A stretch of 64,000 nt of DNA from Vermamoeba vermiformis (taxonomy: Eukaryota; Tubulinea; Echinamoebida), in the NCBI GenBank assembly GCA_045837725.1, contig JBEWZL010000278.1, positions 372,001-436,000 of the forward strand, given 5' to 3'. Under the pieces are notes generated by a model, which ran no database searches, was not told the origin of the DNA, and was given only the letters and a program-made list of their open reading frames with translations. Positions 11,744 through 25,756 of this stretch are shown one piece after another. How positions within the stretch are numbered: position 1 is the first letter of the stretch; every line of letters begins with the position of its first letter. The translations under genes were made by a program, and so were the position numbers.

Positions 11744-12532
11744 ACTTCACACAACCGTTCGGTAGTTGAACGTTTGTTGCTAACTTGGCGTCGTTGTGTA
11801 CATTATTGTAATATCAAAAAGAACAAATATACCGTAACTTATAGTGTAAATACTAATAAAGCATCTACTTATTTTTAAATCGGGTAGTGTGTTGCGTAAC
11901 CACAATAATTGCGCCTCGGATCTAGATCAACCTCGGATTTTTTTGGTGGTTTTGATTTGGAATTCATCCCCGAGTAGAGTATCAGAGGTGATGACCTTCG
12001 TGACTCATCTCTCTTCTATTTGGTTAAGATAGATCTGGAGGGGGTAAGGGAGAAAGTTTGATGGAGTCTTTTGACGCCAATGACCGACTTTCTGGGATTA
12101 CGCCCTCCACAACTATTTTTTAAAAAATAAAAAAATGAATAATTTTGGGTTGGGAAAGGGTTCTGTTAACTATCAATAATTTTTGAGTGTCATCCGAATT
12201 TAATTGCGGTTGTTGCCGGTTATTTTCTCGTATTTAAGCATTAATCGCCTATAAATATTATTTTGCTACCAGATTATTACTAATTTGTTTCCTTATTGCA
12301 TTGTAAGTGGTTTTGCCGATCGCCATAAATAAACTTCATAAATTTTGGGTTGGGAGCCAAATAAAGCGGGTTACCACTAGTTACTTTATTGTCTTGCTTT
12401 AGCGTATCAAAGTCTCTTTGATACAATTGTATATTAATTATATATTTATGTAGACGTACATCTATAGTGGATTAATAGCAATTCAAGTACCGGTTGATAC
12501 TATTATCCCTTTATCCGATATTTAATAAATAA
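11744..12532. other. Intergenic region and promoter of the PH-C1 gene
   Basis: No coding signal. It contains the AATAAA (11855-11860) of the TIPE gene and a 15-base direct repeat, AATTTTGGGTTGGGA, at 12141-12155 and again at 12341-12355, exactly 200 bases apart. The rest is AT-rich with short poly-A/T runs. Confidence 0.5.
11855..11860 (+). terminator. Polyadenylation signal of the TNFAIP8-like gene
   Basis: AATAAA 112 bases after the TAG stop, followed by T-rich sequence. Confidence 0.5.
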
Positions 12533-16455
<3,923 letters not shown>

Positions 16456-16875
16456 ATCTGCTCGAAAAAAAACGATCATTCTTTTTTGCATTGTAATTTG
16501 TTGTAGTTTAATATTAAAATTGAAAAGTCAACTTTGCGCTAGTATATTGATAAATGTACATTTATTTTACCCGTCGTAGAACGGGCTCATATTCCAAATT
16601 TAGTAAACAATTTCTCTTCGCGTCTAAATTGCAATTTCTAGTAGTACAATTTGCGTTCCAATCGCCAAATATATTAATACAGTGTTATTGATTGAGGTTT
16701 TGTAGTCGCTTATCTGATTTTTCTGCTTCTAGAACCGCAACATCCGCAACTGCATCCACAACTCCTCAACTGATCGGATATTTTGTGATTCCTATTGCCG
16801 ATTCCAAACTCCACCAGCGATAAATAGCAGTTCTTGCAACGAATTTTAGCCATTCAGATCCGCTTTCAAGCCATA
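16456..16875. other. Convergent intergenic spacer
   Basis: About 420 bases between two convergent genes, longer than most convergent gaps here (94-200 bases). The right half is richer in C and A on the plus strand. I see no open frame of interest and no RNA structure I can support. Confidence 0.4.
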
Positions 16876-17961
16876 TTAATTCGCAACGACCATTTCGCCG
16901 CTGTTGCGTTGAGTTTCGACGCTAGTTTTGTAGAGCCATTGCACTGCGTCTTGGAGTCCATTGCCTTCAAATGCGCTGCATAAGAACAAGGCCCATTTGC
17001 GCTGCAGTTTGTTGAGTTCCAGCATCTTGATCGACTCCTCGTGACTAGGGCAGCCCGGAAGTTCGCTCTTATTGACCAATACTAACACTGGTACATCGGC
17101 AGCGAGTTCAGGGGCATTCATGACGTTGCTAAGCTCTCTTTTGGCTTCATCCACTCGCGCCACATCCGTAATATCGATCACGAAAACTAAAGCTCTAGCA
17201 TCGGCAAGAAAAACTTGCCACATTTGTCTAGTGTCTTGCTTGCCTCCGACATCCCTACAACAAATTGCATTAATAAATTGAACGATGGATGGAGTTGTGT
17301 TCAAAAATGGAAATATGCGCCAATAACCGCAATGATTGGGGTTTCGTATTACATAGCGAAAGATGATTGTAAATTAATAAATTAATGAATAATTGAGTAG
17401 TGACTTTGCCCATTAATAGAAATAAGCCAAAAATTGAGCTCGGAGTGACATCTGATCTGACAGCGCGGGCAAAGGGCGCGAAAAGTTTCGAATTGGAATT
17501 TTGATTGATTACATCATAAGTGTAGGATATTGCGATCATATAATGCAGTTCACTTACCAAATATTGAAAGAAGCATCTTTGTAGCGGAAGTTTGTCATAT
17601 TCGAACCGATGGTGGGTTGAACTCCGAACCAATCATTCTTTTGGGAGCTTTGGAGGCGTGCAATGATGGTGCTCTTGCCTGTTGATATCATGGTTAAATA
17701 TAAGTATTGCAGAATAAGTTCATGAACAATCAAGGCGGTCCACATCCACTTTTCGAAACTTTCAAAGAACAAAATCCCAACGATTAACGTACCTGCACTA
17801 TCTAAACCCAAGAACAACACGTTCTTAGTAAAAGAAGGCATCGTAGGCTTGCTTTTGCTGCGTGGAGAGATGTCAGTTCCCGAGATTGACTTGCGGTGGT
17901 GTTTTTTAGAAGATTCGACGTGTGAAGAGGTGCCAGCGGCATTGGAGTGTAGGTTGCCCAT
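16876..17961 (-). CDS. ARF-like small GTPase with atypical switch II and G4 motifs
   Basis: Three exons on the minus strand: 17961-17793, 17678-17558 and 17254-16876 (TAA). The start MGNLHSN has Gly2 for N-myristoylation, followed by a 40-residue basic/Ser-rich extension. The P-loop reads GLDSAGKST, split exactly by intron 1. The switch II motif is WDVGGKQDTR, where ARF/ARL proteins have WDVGGQD, so the catalytic Gln position is Lys by direct alignment. G4 is NKSE, not NKxD, and G5 is CSA. The fold and the Trp-Asp-Val-Gly-Gly motif place it in the ARF/ARL family. The replacements predict slow GTP hydrolysis and perhaps altered base recognition (inference). Intron 2 is 303 nt, long for this genome. 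Confidence 0.85.
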
Positions 17962-18787
17962 GGTAAGTTGCTATGGTATGGTCTATCTAACCTTGTGTGG
18001 TGTTCCTATCGAACAATGTAAGCAAATTAACACAAAAAATCACTCCTTCTCCTTTTATAGTGAAAACGGCGCACGTGAGTGTTCCTGAGCTTCCGTACAG
18101 GAGTTTACGATTAAATACGAAGTATAACGTAGTTTGGAAGTCAGTAGAACGGTATCTAGGCATTCCGAAACATTTCGGAGGTTGCATCTGCTTCGATCCG
18201 TTAATGAAAAGTGTCAATTAACCGGTTGCAATGGGCAATCGAACTAGCTGCAAGCTATTCATTGGTGTATGATTCAATCAAGACTCTATTTGCCCGTAAG
18301 GCCGCAATCTTATCTAATTACGAAGTTTTTGTGAAATCTGGCGCGGTTGTTTTCGAATCCGATCTAATTCAAGCTCAATCATGCAAGAAATGTTCCGGTT
18401 CTCAATATTTAATACTACCCACTGAAACTTCGAATTAAATTCATCGTTTTTCGGAATTGGATTCGCTTAACGTTGGCGCTTCGATCTGGGGTTTTGGGGA
18501 GCTGCCATGCGGCAATTGATGCTAATTAGGATCAATATAATGCAATGCATGAAGAGAGTATCCTCAGCTCGTATCGTATACTGCACAATGGATTAATAAC
18601 GCTGGAGGGGTCCTCCATTCACATACATTAAATAGCGCTGCGGGAATAAAGCAATTTAGCAGATCTAATGTGAGATGAGCACTCGACACCACCATTTCTC
18701 TGGATCTAGCGAGATATTGTAGTGATTAGTTTGGATGACAATTCAATTTGAATTCACCTTTGAAAAATAAGTCCACAACTCACCGAC
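17962..18787. promoter_or_regulatory. Divergent promoter region ARL-like / UBXN4-like
   Basis: 826 bases between two divergently transcribed genes. The left end carries a TATA box for the ARL-like gene. Several small open frames occur on the plus strand, but none has coding character or splice partners. The rest is AT-rich with AGATCT/GGATCT words (for example near 18661 and 18703). Confidence 0.45.
18051..18060 (-). promoter_or_regulatory. TATA box of the ARL-like gene
   Basis: CTATAAAAGG on the minus strand, about 90 bases before the ATG at 17961, the same core and spacing as at 6276-6283. Confidence 0.5.
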
Positions 18788-21621
18788 ATGGCTGAAGGTG
18801 CGGTCATAATCATTTATATATGAATATAATTCTAATAATTAGCAATAGACGCGTTCTTTCAAGGCTCCATTAACGAGGCGATAAGCAAATCCCAGATCGA
18901 GCGTAAACTGTTCGTAGTATCTTTGCAAGGTACATAATAGTGCTATATGATACGCGTAACTAAATAGTATCGTGCAGACGATTCAAATGCGAGTAGACAA
19001 TTGGATTCGGTGACGTGGACGGATGCGCAAGTCAAAACAGTGTTGCGTAATGAATGCATTGCTATTAGATTAGTTAAGGGCACTCAACAAGCAGAACAAT
19101 TTGTACAAATATGTAAGTATAGCTATGCATTGGTAATTTCAAAAAGATTTTTTTGGTATTTTTCAGATTGACTCGTGCAATGTTCCGACCTAATTCTTAA
19201 GAATATTAATATAGTGGTACTCTAATAATATTCTAAAATGTGTAAAAATTCCAATTTGTTATTTTAAGTCAAACTGAGTTGAGGATCGGAAATTGAAAAA
19301 CATTCACTTGCATCCATTTTGTGCTATTAATTAACGCCATTATTCCATAGATAGCCCTACCCAATGCCCCTCTATATATTTTCTTGCCCAAGGATTCCCG
19401 TTCTTAATCATTCCGGGCTTTGTTTCTCCATCTGAATTCATTCAAAAGTTCCGAGGCGTACAATTGGCTTATTCTTCGGCTGTAAGTACCACATAATAGT
19501 CTATAATAACCGTATTATTCTTATTATGCGTTGGAATAACCATCAAATTGCAACAAAGAATTCGCGTACTGGATCTGGATCCGATTGGATCTCAGCGTCT
19601 TTAGAGCCTATCGAACTAATATTTTGAATAGTTAACGTCATCCTTAACTTCATCTAATGTGGGCACTTCAAATCCAATCAGCAGTACATCGACGCCTGCA
19701 ACCACATCCAGTACAAACAATCAAACCAACAGTTACAGCGCTGCTCGTACATCAAATGAGCCTAAGACTAGCACTAATACATCGAATAACAATAATAACA
19801 CGAAGCCAGTAGCTAGTCCTCCCAATAACAACAATGCTACAACTGACGCAGATCTCGATGACGAAGAAGAGGCCAGACAGCTGATTATGAAGCAGTATAA
19901 GAAGACTGCTAAGAGTACTGATGGCACTAATACTGAATCGAGACCATTGACGCAAGAAGAAATCGACGAACAAGTCAAAAAGTAAGTCCACATCCAACCA
20001 TGGCAATTATTTTCGCCTTAATAGTATCCCTTACTTGAATAGTGTGATACTCAAATATAATTTAGTTGATACGCGGTAGATTTATTGTGTTAACTGCCAA
20101 ATCTTTAGATACGAAGAGAAATTGAAAGAGATCAGAGCGAGAAAAGCAAAAGAGAAAGAAGAAGAAGAGCGCAATAAAGAGCTAGAGAGGTAATGCTATT
20201 ATAATAGTATAGTAGCATCGTAATTAATGTAATGTACGTAGAATCAAGTCTGCTAAAGAAATGCAAGCTGCGCGAGCTAAAATTGAAGAGATCAAACGTC
20301 AAAAGGAGATTGAAAAGGTAACTAAAAATAGCCTATAATTGGTGTGACAATAGATATTAATAATATTATAACCAGAGAAAGAAAGAACAAGAGGAAGAAA
20401 AGGCGTATAAAGAAAAGTTACGGTTGCAAATCCAAAAAGACAAAGAAGAGCGAGAAAGAAGGGCCAAACAGGGCCTAGCTGAGAGTACAGACAGTACTAC
20501 TAAGACCGCTTATATCAATGCGAATGCTAACAACACAAATCTAACGTCAAGTGCGTCAATCAAGTAAGTTTTATTCGCGGCCGATAACAAAAATTCCGTA
20601 TTCAGATTTTTTGCTTAATATGGCATAAACGAAAAATATGGCAAATTCTGCTTTTAAATGTCAAAATTAGCTTATATTTATTCGCTTTTAACCGTTAAAA
20701 GGTTCCTCCGATTTTGCCATAATTAGTAAAATACTCCAAATTGGGCTAAGCCCCGAAATCAATTGATTGCATGCGTGATTAATGTTGGCAATTTTAAATT
20801 TGTATTAACAATTTCGCCGTTCTTATTAATAGATCCTACGACAAGACCACATTGCGGTTCCGATTATTGAATGGCGAGACACTCGTGCAAGAATTTCCTG
20901 GCGACGAGACCTTGGAGGGCGTGGTTGGCTTTTTGAACAATGTACGTGCTATAATTAGTACATTAATTGACAGCGCGAATTGAATTCTAATTACAGTCCG
21001 AGAGGTTATATTAATGTTGTTCTTATTTGCTAGGCCTATAATTACCGTGTCAAATACAGTTTGAAGACCGTCTATCCCAATCACGTCTTTTTGCCGCACG
21101 AGTACTCGAAGACATTGAAACAATTGAATTTGGTGCCCAATGCCACGCTCATATTGACGGTGCGTCTTATTTGTAACAAATTTTCATTTAGGGGTGTGTT
21201 TAAGACTAATTTCAATGTGTTGCAGGAGGCACCATTGAACGGATCTGGCCCGAGTGGCAACGCGTCATTGAGCAGCTCAGAGTCCAGTGGCAGCTCATGG
21301 TCACCGTTCTCAATGCTTGGTTCAGTGTGGCGATGGGCATGGGGCTCAAGTGACAGCAACAACAACGCTAATAACAACAGTGGCACGTCGAGCAACACGA
21401 GCACTTCAGCCAATCAAAACACGACACAGGGTCAACGTAATGATCGGTGAGTACCGTATAGTCAGAGTGCTTGAGGACTATGATAGTTAACACATATTGT
21501 TTATAGAGTACGTCATCGTGGTGCTGGTCCTAATGTCGCGACATTAGGTGACATGCGACGCGAGGGCGGTGATGACCGACATAAATCGACTTGGAACGGC
21601 AACTCCACGCAACAGCAGTAA
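18788..21621 (+). CDS. UBXN4: UBX-domain protein, UBXN4/erasin-like (ERAD)
   Basis: At least ten exons from ATG 18788 to TAA 21619-21621. The N-terminal thioredoxin-like part matches UBXN4: FFQGSINEAISKSQIERKLF, RNECIAIRLVKGTQQAEQF, VQIYSPTQCPSIYF and GFVSPSEFIQKFRGV. A Ser/Thr/Asn-rich linker and a long charged helix (EEKLKEIRARKAKEKEEEE) follow. The UBX domain reads TTLRFRLLNGETLVQEF, ending HEYSKTLKQLNLVPNATL. After UBX lies a Trp-rich hydrophobic patch (WSPFSMLGSVWRWAWG), in the place where human UBXN4 has its intramembrane segment, and an Asn/Ser/Gln-rich tail. Known role of the family: ER-anchored p97/Cdc48 adaptor in ER-associated degradation. Intron 3 (about 19112-19348) is long. Confidence 0.85.
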
Positions 21622-21700
21622 TTAACGAGCACGTCATTATGTTAGTCCCGTCACCTACTTGTCAATAATTTTCATGTAAACTTTTGTTTCTTATTTTGTG

Positions 21701-21706
21701 AATAAA
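21701..21706 (+). terminator. Polyadenylation signal of the UBXN4-like gene
   Basis: AATAAA 80 bases after the TAA stop, in the convergent gap to the next gene. Confidence 0.5.
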
Positions 21707-21820
21707 ACCATTGATGTACATCCAACACTGATCCGGAGATCTGATCTTGACATTTTGGGTTTATTTCGGCCTCGTTATTGGACCATGAAATATACAAGTA
21801 TGGTTATATAATATAGGTTC

Positions 21821-22582
21821 TTATTCAGGCTTAATAAGTGACTTGAGATCGTCCTTAACGTATTTTTGATCGAATAAAAGGACGTAAATAGCAAACAACT
21901 TGAGTTTTTTGTATGAGAAAGGTCTGAATTGACCAACATAGAGTTCCATTCTGTCTTTAACTTGGCCGTCCTAATAATAATTAGAATTTTGGTACAAAGA
22001 AGCAATTTAAAAAAAAGATCTGGATCCGTTAAAATAACCGCAACTTTGTTCGAACAAGATGTTAAATATTATTAGGGTATTATTAGGGTATAATACGTAC
22101 ACCAGTAACGCTAGCAAGGAAGCTTTCAGAAGCATCTCTCAAAGTAGCCTTGCCCAAGTCGATGTAGCCTACTGTCTCGTCTTCGCCATTGACAACTTGG
22201 CCTGATTCGAGCACTTCGCCCAAGAAGTTTTGATCACTGAGCATAATATTGATTAATATATTTATTAGATTAAACGCCTATTAAGGAATTTTCTGTATTG
22301 ATGAAACTTTCCAAGCGGAATTTGTCTGCTTGATTGAAGATAAAATTAATAAATTCCATTATTATTATAGTGGTGCTATTTGCTATAAGAATTGGTTTGT
22401 TGTCAGCTAGATTTTTGTACAAAAGATGGAAATTTAAATTTTAAAATCAGATCTTACGCATCACCAGCAGTGCCATCGTCGTTAATGAAGCCAATAGTCT
22501 TTCCATTAGCATCAGTCACTGTTCCATCTTCAGCGATTTCAGCTCGCTTATCGTCGTCACGGTCATAAACTACAACGCTCAT
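21821..22582 (-). CDS. Small beta-repeat protein of unknown function
   Basis: Three exons on the minus strand: 22582-22458, 22236-22101 and 21970-21821 (TAA), giving about 136 residues. The sequence consists of short glycine-punctuated strands, such as DANGKTIGFINDDGTAGDA, EVLESGQVVNGEDETVGYID and DLGKATLRDA, so it looks like a repeated beta-hairpin (G-x-I/V-x-x-D/N-G) solenoid. The C-terminal third is more hydrophobic (FRPFSYKKLKLFAIYVLLFD). No signal peptide. I do not recognise a named family. The ATG is directly preceded by a pyrimidine-CAG acceptor-like sequence, so a 5' UTR intron or a further N-terminal exon is possible. Convergent with UBXN4. Confidence 0.7.
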
Positions 22583-23331
22583 CTGCACAGGAAATTAAGT
22601 TATTACGGCGTTATCAAGGTAAATAATATTTCAAATAATACGCGAATATTAATAATAATATTTCACCAATATTAATTACGAATTGTCAACTGGGTCGAAT
22701 TATTTAAAAATCATTTTTTCTATTAGTCCGCATAAACGCTTGTAGTTACGTTTAGTTCTGTTTTTAAATTGCAATAATACGTACTTTAAATTACAATTAA
22801 ATTACAGTCACTTGTTGTGCACTTCAGACGTTTCGAAATAGAAAAAAATCTACAAAAATCTTTTCGAAAGCAATACTCTTGATATTTTACGAATAGCATT
22901 AATAATGGCATAATATAGACTTCAGCACCCATTTTCTACATTTTTCATAACATTTTACGCAGCTGACAACGTTAACTCGGATCTGTGGCGAGATCCAGAT
23001 TCGAAGTCACGGTAGATCTGGCCGATCGATCAGCGTGCTCATGCAGCTAGATTGCCCTTGCAGGCAGTGCTGAGGAGTGAGTCAGTGCCGCGCCATTGCA
23101 TTGCGCACTCATAATGTACGCGAAATTTCAAGAGTTTTTCTTTGGCTGTCGCGCGAACCCCAGAACTTGAAGAACCTGTCAAATGCAAAAATGGAAAATA
23201 TCACGTGGCGCGCATTGAATCACGTGATTTTTGCAGCGCCTTTTCGTTATTCAGAAAGGATTTCAACACAAACTCGATGAAATTTGAAAATATCTTTGCA
23301 AATGGACTTTTCTACGGCCTTTGTGGTGGGC
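22583..23331. promoter_or_regulatory. Divergent promoter region, beta-repeat protein / HAM1-like gene
   Basis: About 750 bases, AT-rich on the left, GC-richer and with several CACGTG- and GATC-containing words on the right (AGATCT near 23013, CACGTG near 23221). No coding frame supported on either strand. Confidence 0.4.
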
Positions 23332-23339
23332 ATAAAAAG
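23332..23339 (+). promoter_or_regulatory. TATA-like box of the HAM1-like gene
   Basis: ATAAAAAG, about 53 bases before the ATG at 23392. The gene has strong C-ending codon bias, in line with an efficient core promoter. Confidence 0.5.
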
Positions 23340-23391
23340 CCAAGCGCAGCACTAGTCACTCATTCATATTAAAAAACAAATACAAAACAAC

Positions 23392-25648
23392 ATGTCTCAA
23401 CAAACTAAGCAACAGACTAAGAACGCTGCTTTGGATGTGGTGGATACCGTCAAGCGCGGTGACGCCCCTAGCAATGAACAGGTTACTAAGGTCATTGACA
23501 AGACCCAACAATTCATCGAAGAGAAGAAATTCGATCCTAACGTCGCTGGTACTCAAGTAAGTCTCTTTTTGATTCAAAAACAAGATCCGATCGGATTCGC
23601 TTTTTCGTAGGAGAAAGTTTTTTTGCTAATTGAATAATATAAAATAGGGCGCTAAGGTTTTGACTGACTTCCAAGGCTTTTTACAAGCTACGGAGCAATT
23701 GTTGGAGAACAAGAACTCAGATGAGACTCTTCAAAGCATCGTACAAGACTCCAAGGCTGCTGCCAAGGACTTGAAAGAACAAGGCCGCGAAGAGCTCAAA
23801 GAGACTCAAGGCAAGGTCGATGCTAAGGGCCAAGAGATTAAGGCTAAGGGTCGTCAAGTCGGTCAAGGCGCTTTGTCCATGATCAAGTTGATGGCAAGAT
23901 CAGGCGAATTCCGCTTGTTCTTGAACGACCTCGTTGATATTATTCAAGACCTCTTTATTGCTAGTAAGTTAACTCTATAATATTGCAAAAAGCAATAATT
24001 CTTTTCAAATCCGAATTGTACCGCCAAAAAATTTGAATCAGAAACTAACGAATTTATCAATAGACGGTCCTGTTATTGATAAGGCCATTGACGATAAGAT
24101 GTCTGGCAAGCAAACCGGTTACGTCAAGCTCGAATCCGGTGTTGAAACTGAACCTTTGTTAAAGCCCTCCGAATTGGATGCCAACTGGGAATTCACTAGC
24201 AACTTGTCTAGCACTTATATGGTCACTCTCCCCGAAGAGACTAAGCACGAATTGTCCTTCAAGCTGCTCCACATGTTGCGCAGATTGAACGCCAGCAGTG
24301 ATTTCAAGAGCGGCATCCAGTCTTTGTTCGACATCTTCGACGACTTGAAAGACGAGTTCTCGCGTGTCAAGGACGAGATGAAGGACAAGGCTGAAGACAA
24401 CAGCAACTTGAACAAGCTTTACGACGACGCCAAACAACTCGTCGAAAAATTCAGCGGCCGATCCGTCGACTACTTGGTGGATCAAGTGCAAGACTTGATT
24501 AGCAGCCTCCGCAGCAACACTAAGCTCAGACAATGGCTACGCGACTTCCGTTCATTGATCCAAGAGTCCCTCGAAAAGCCCGAATTATTGGACGAATACT
24601 CGTACACAAAGCGCATTGAAGATCTGGTCGATTCTGGCCGCGACTTGTTGCAAGACGAGAGATGGCGCGACCAATTCGACGGTATCCTTCGTGAGGCCCG
24701 CACTCTTGCTGAGAACATCAAGCAAGACGAGGACGTCCAAAATGTTCAAGAAAAGGCTCAAGCTTTCTTGGAAAACTTCACGTACGTCGATGCCAAGGGC
24801 GAGCGTCACTTCAACACCGATTTGGTCTCGCAAATGCGTCAATTCATCGTGCCTTTGTTCATAGCGCAGTTGGATCAGATCCCGATCCCCACTATCGAAG
24901 GGTCCAACGAAGACTACGACTACAGAATTGAGAAGTAAGTGTGATATATATTAATAATAGCCGGCGGCTAGTATCTAATAGTGTTATTAGCTTGTCGTTC
25001 TCTGGCCACGACATTGTGCCCGAGATGGTTGAAATTCACGCCAGAAGTGACCTCGAATTCAACGTGCCCAAGATGGAAACTGACAAGGCGCGCACTCGTG
25101 CTTTGTTGAAGGTCGCTGAAATCAAGCCCAAGATGTGCGGCATCAACTTCTGGTTCCGCAGAAAGACCTTCCCCAAGATGGAGGACCAAGGTACCGCTAA
25201 TGTCTTGCTCGAGGGCAAGGGCGTCACGTTGCGTGTCGTGTTGGACTTGAACAACAGCAGCGCCACTCCTAGCTTCAAGGTCGCTCGTGTCTACGTCGAC
25301 ATTGACAAGTTGAAGATCGATGTCACTCAAGCCAAGCACGAGTAAGTTTGACACTTTTGACACCGTGAAAAATATGAAGTGACACGTGTCAAACGATCAA
25401 AACAAATATCTAACGCTTTGTTCCTTAGCATTATCTTGAATTTGGCTACTGGCTTGTTCTCTGCTCGCATCAAGCACATGGTCGAGAAGACTATTGAGCG
25501 CAAGATCAACACCATCTTCCGCAAGATCGAGACTGGTTTCAACGACTTGATGGCTCGTTATCCTCCTGCGCAATTGAAGAACATCGTTGAGGAGAAGTTG
25601 ACTCAAGCCACTGGTTTGACCACTGAAACGCAACAGATGCAATCTTAA
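23392..25648 (+). CDS. HAM1-like / TULIP-type lipid-binding protein
   Basis: Five exons: 23392-23556, 23648-23963, 24064-24934, 24991-25341 and 25429-25648 (TAA). The N-terminal two thirds are helical and charged (repeated Lys/Glu/Asp, QGKVDAKGQEIKAKG), followed by a helical bundle. The C-terminal part (from LSFSGHDIVPEMVEIHARSD) has the layout of the fungal HAM1-like/DUF4449 C-terminal domain, with CGINFWFRRKTFPKMEDQGT and LEGKGVTLRVVLDL as the conserved core; that domain is related to the BPI/TULIP lipid-binding fold. No signal peptide, so a cytosolic lipid carrier or membrane-contact protein is likely (inference). HAM1-like proteins in fungi are linked to hyphal fusion and morphogenesis. 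Intron 4 contains a perfect TGACACGTGTCA. Confidence 0.7.
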
Positions 25649-25685
25649 ACTGTATTTGTAGAGCCTAAGAGCTTGCAAATATGCA

Positions 25686-25691
25686 AATAAA
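25686..25691 (+). terminator. Polyadenylation signal of the HAM1-like gene
   Basis: AATAAA 38 bases after the TAA stop, in a 108-base convergent gap. Confidence 0.55.
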
Positions 25692-25756
25692 TTTTGTTTA
25701 GAAATTAACTATTCGTACATGCGCAAAAAAACCTATCAGTATACATTTGATGGATC

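Noticed and set aside
18211-18438. 75-codon plus-strand frame in the ARL/UBXN4 spacer
   Set aside because: No family signal, no splice partners, AT-rich spacer composition; lies in a divergent promoter.
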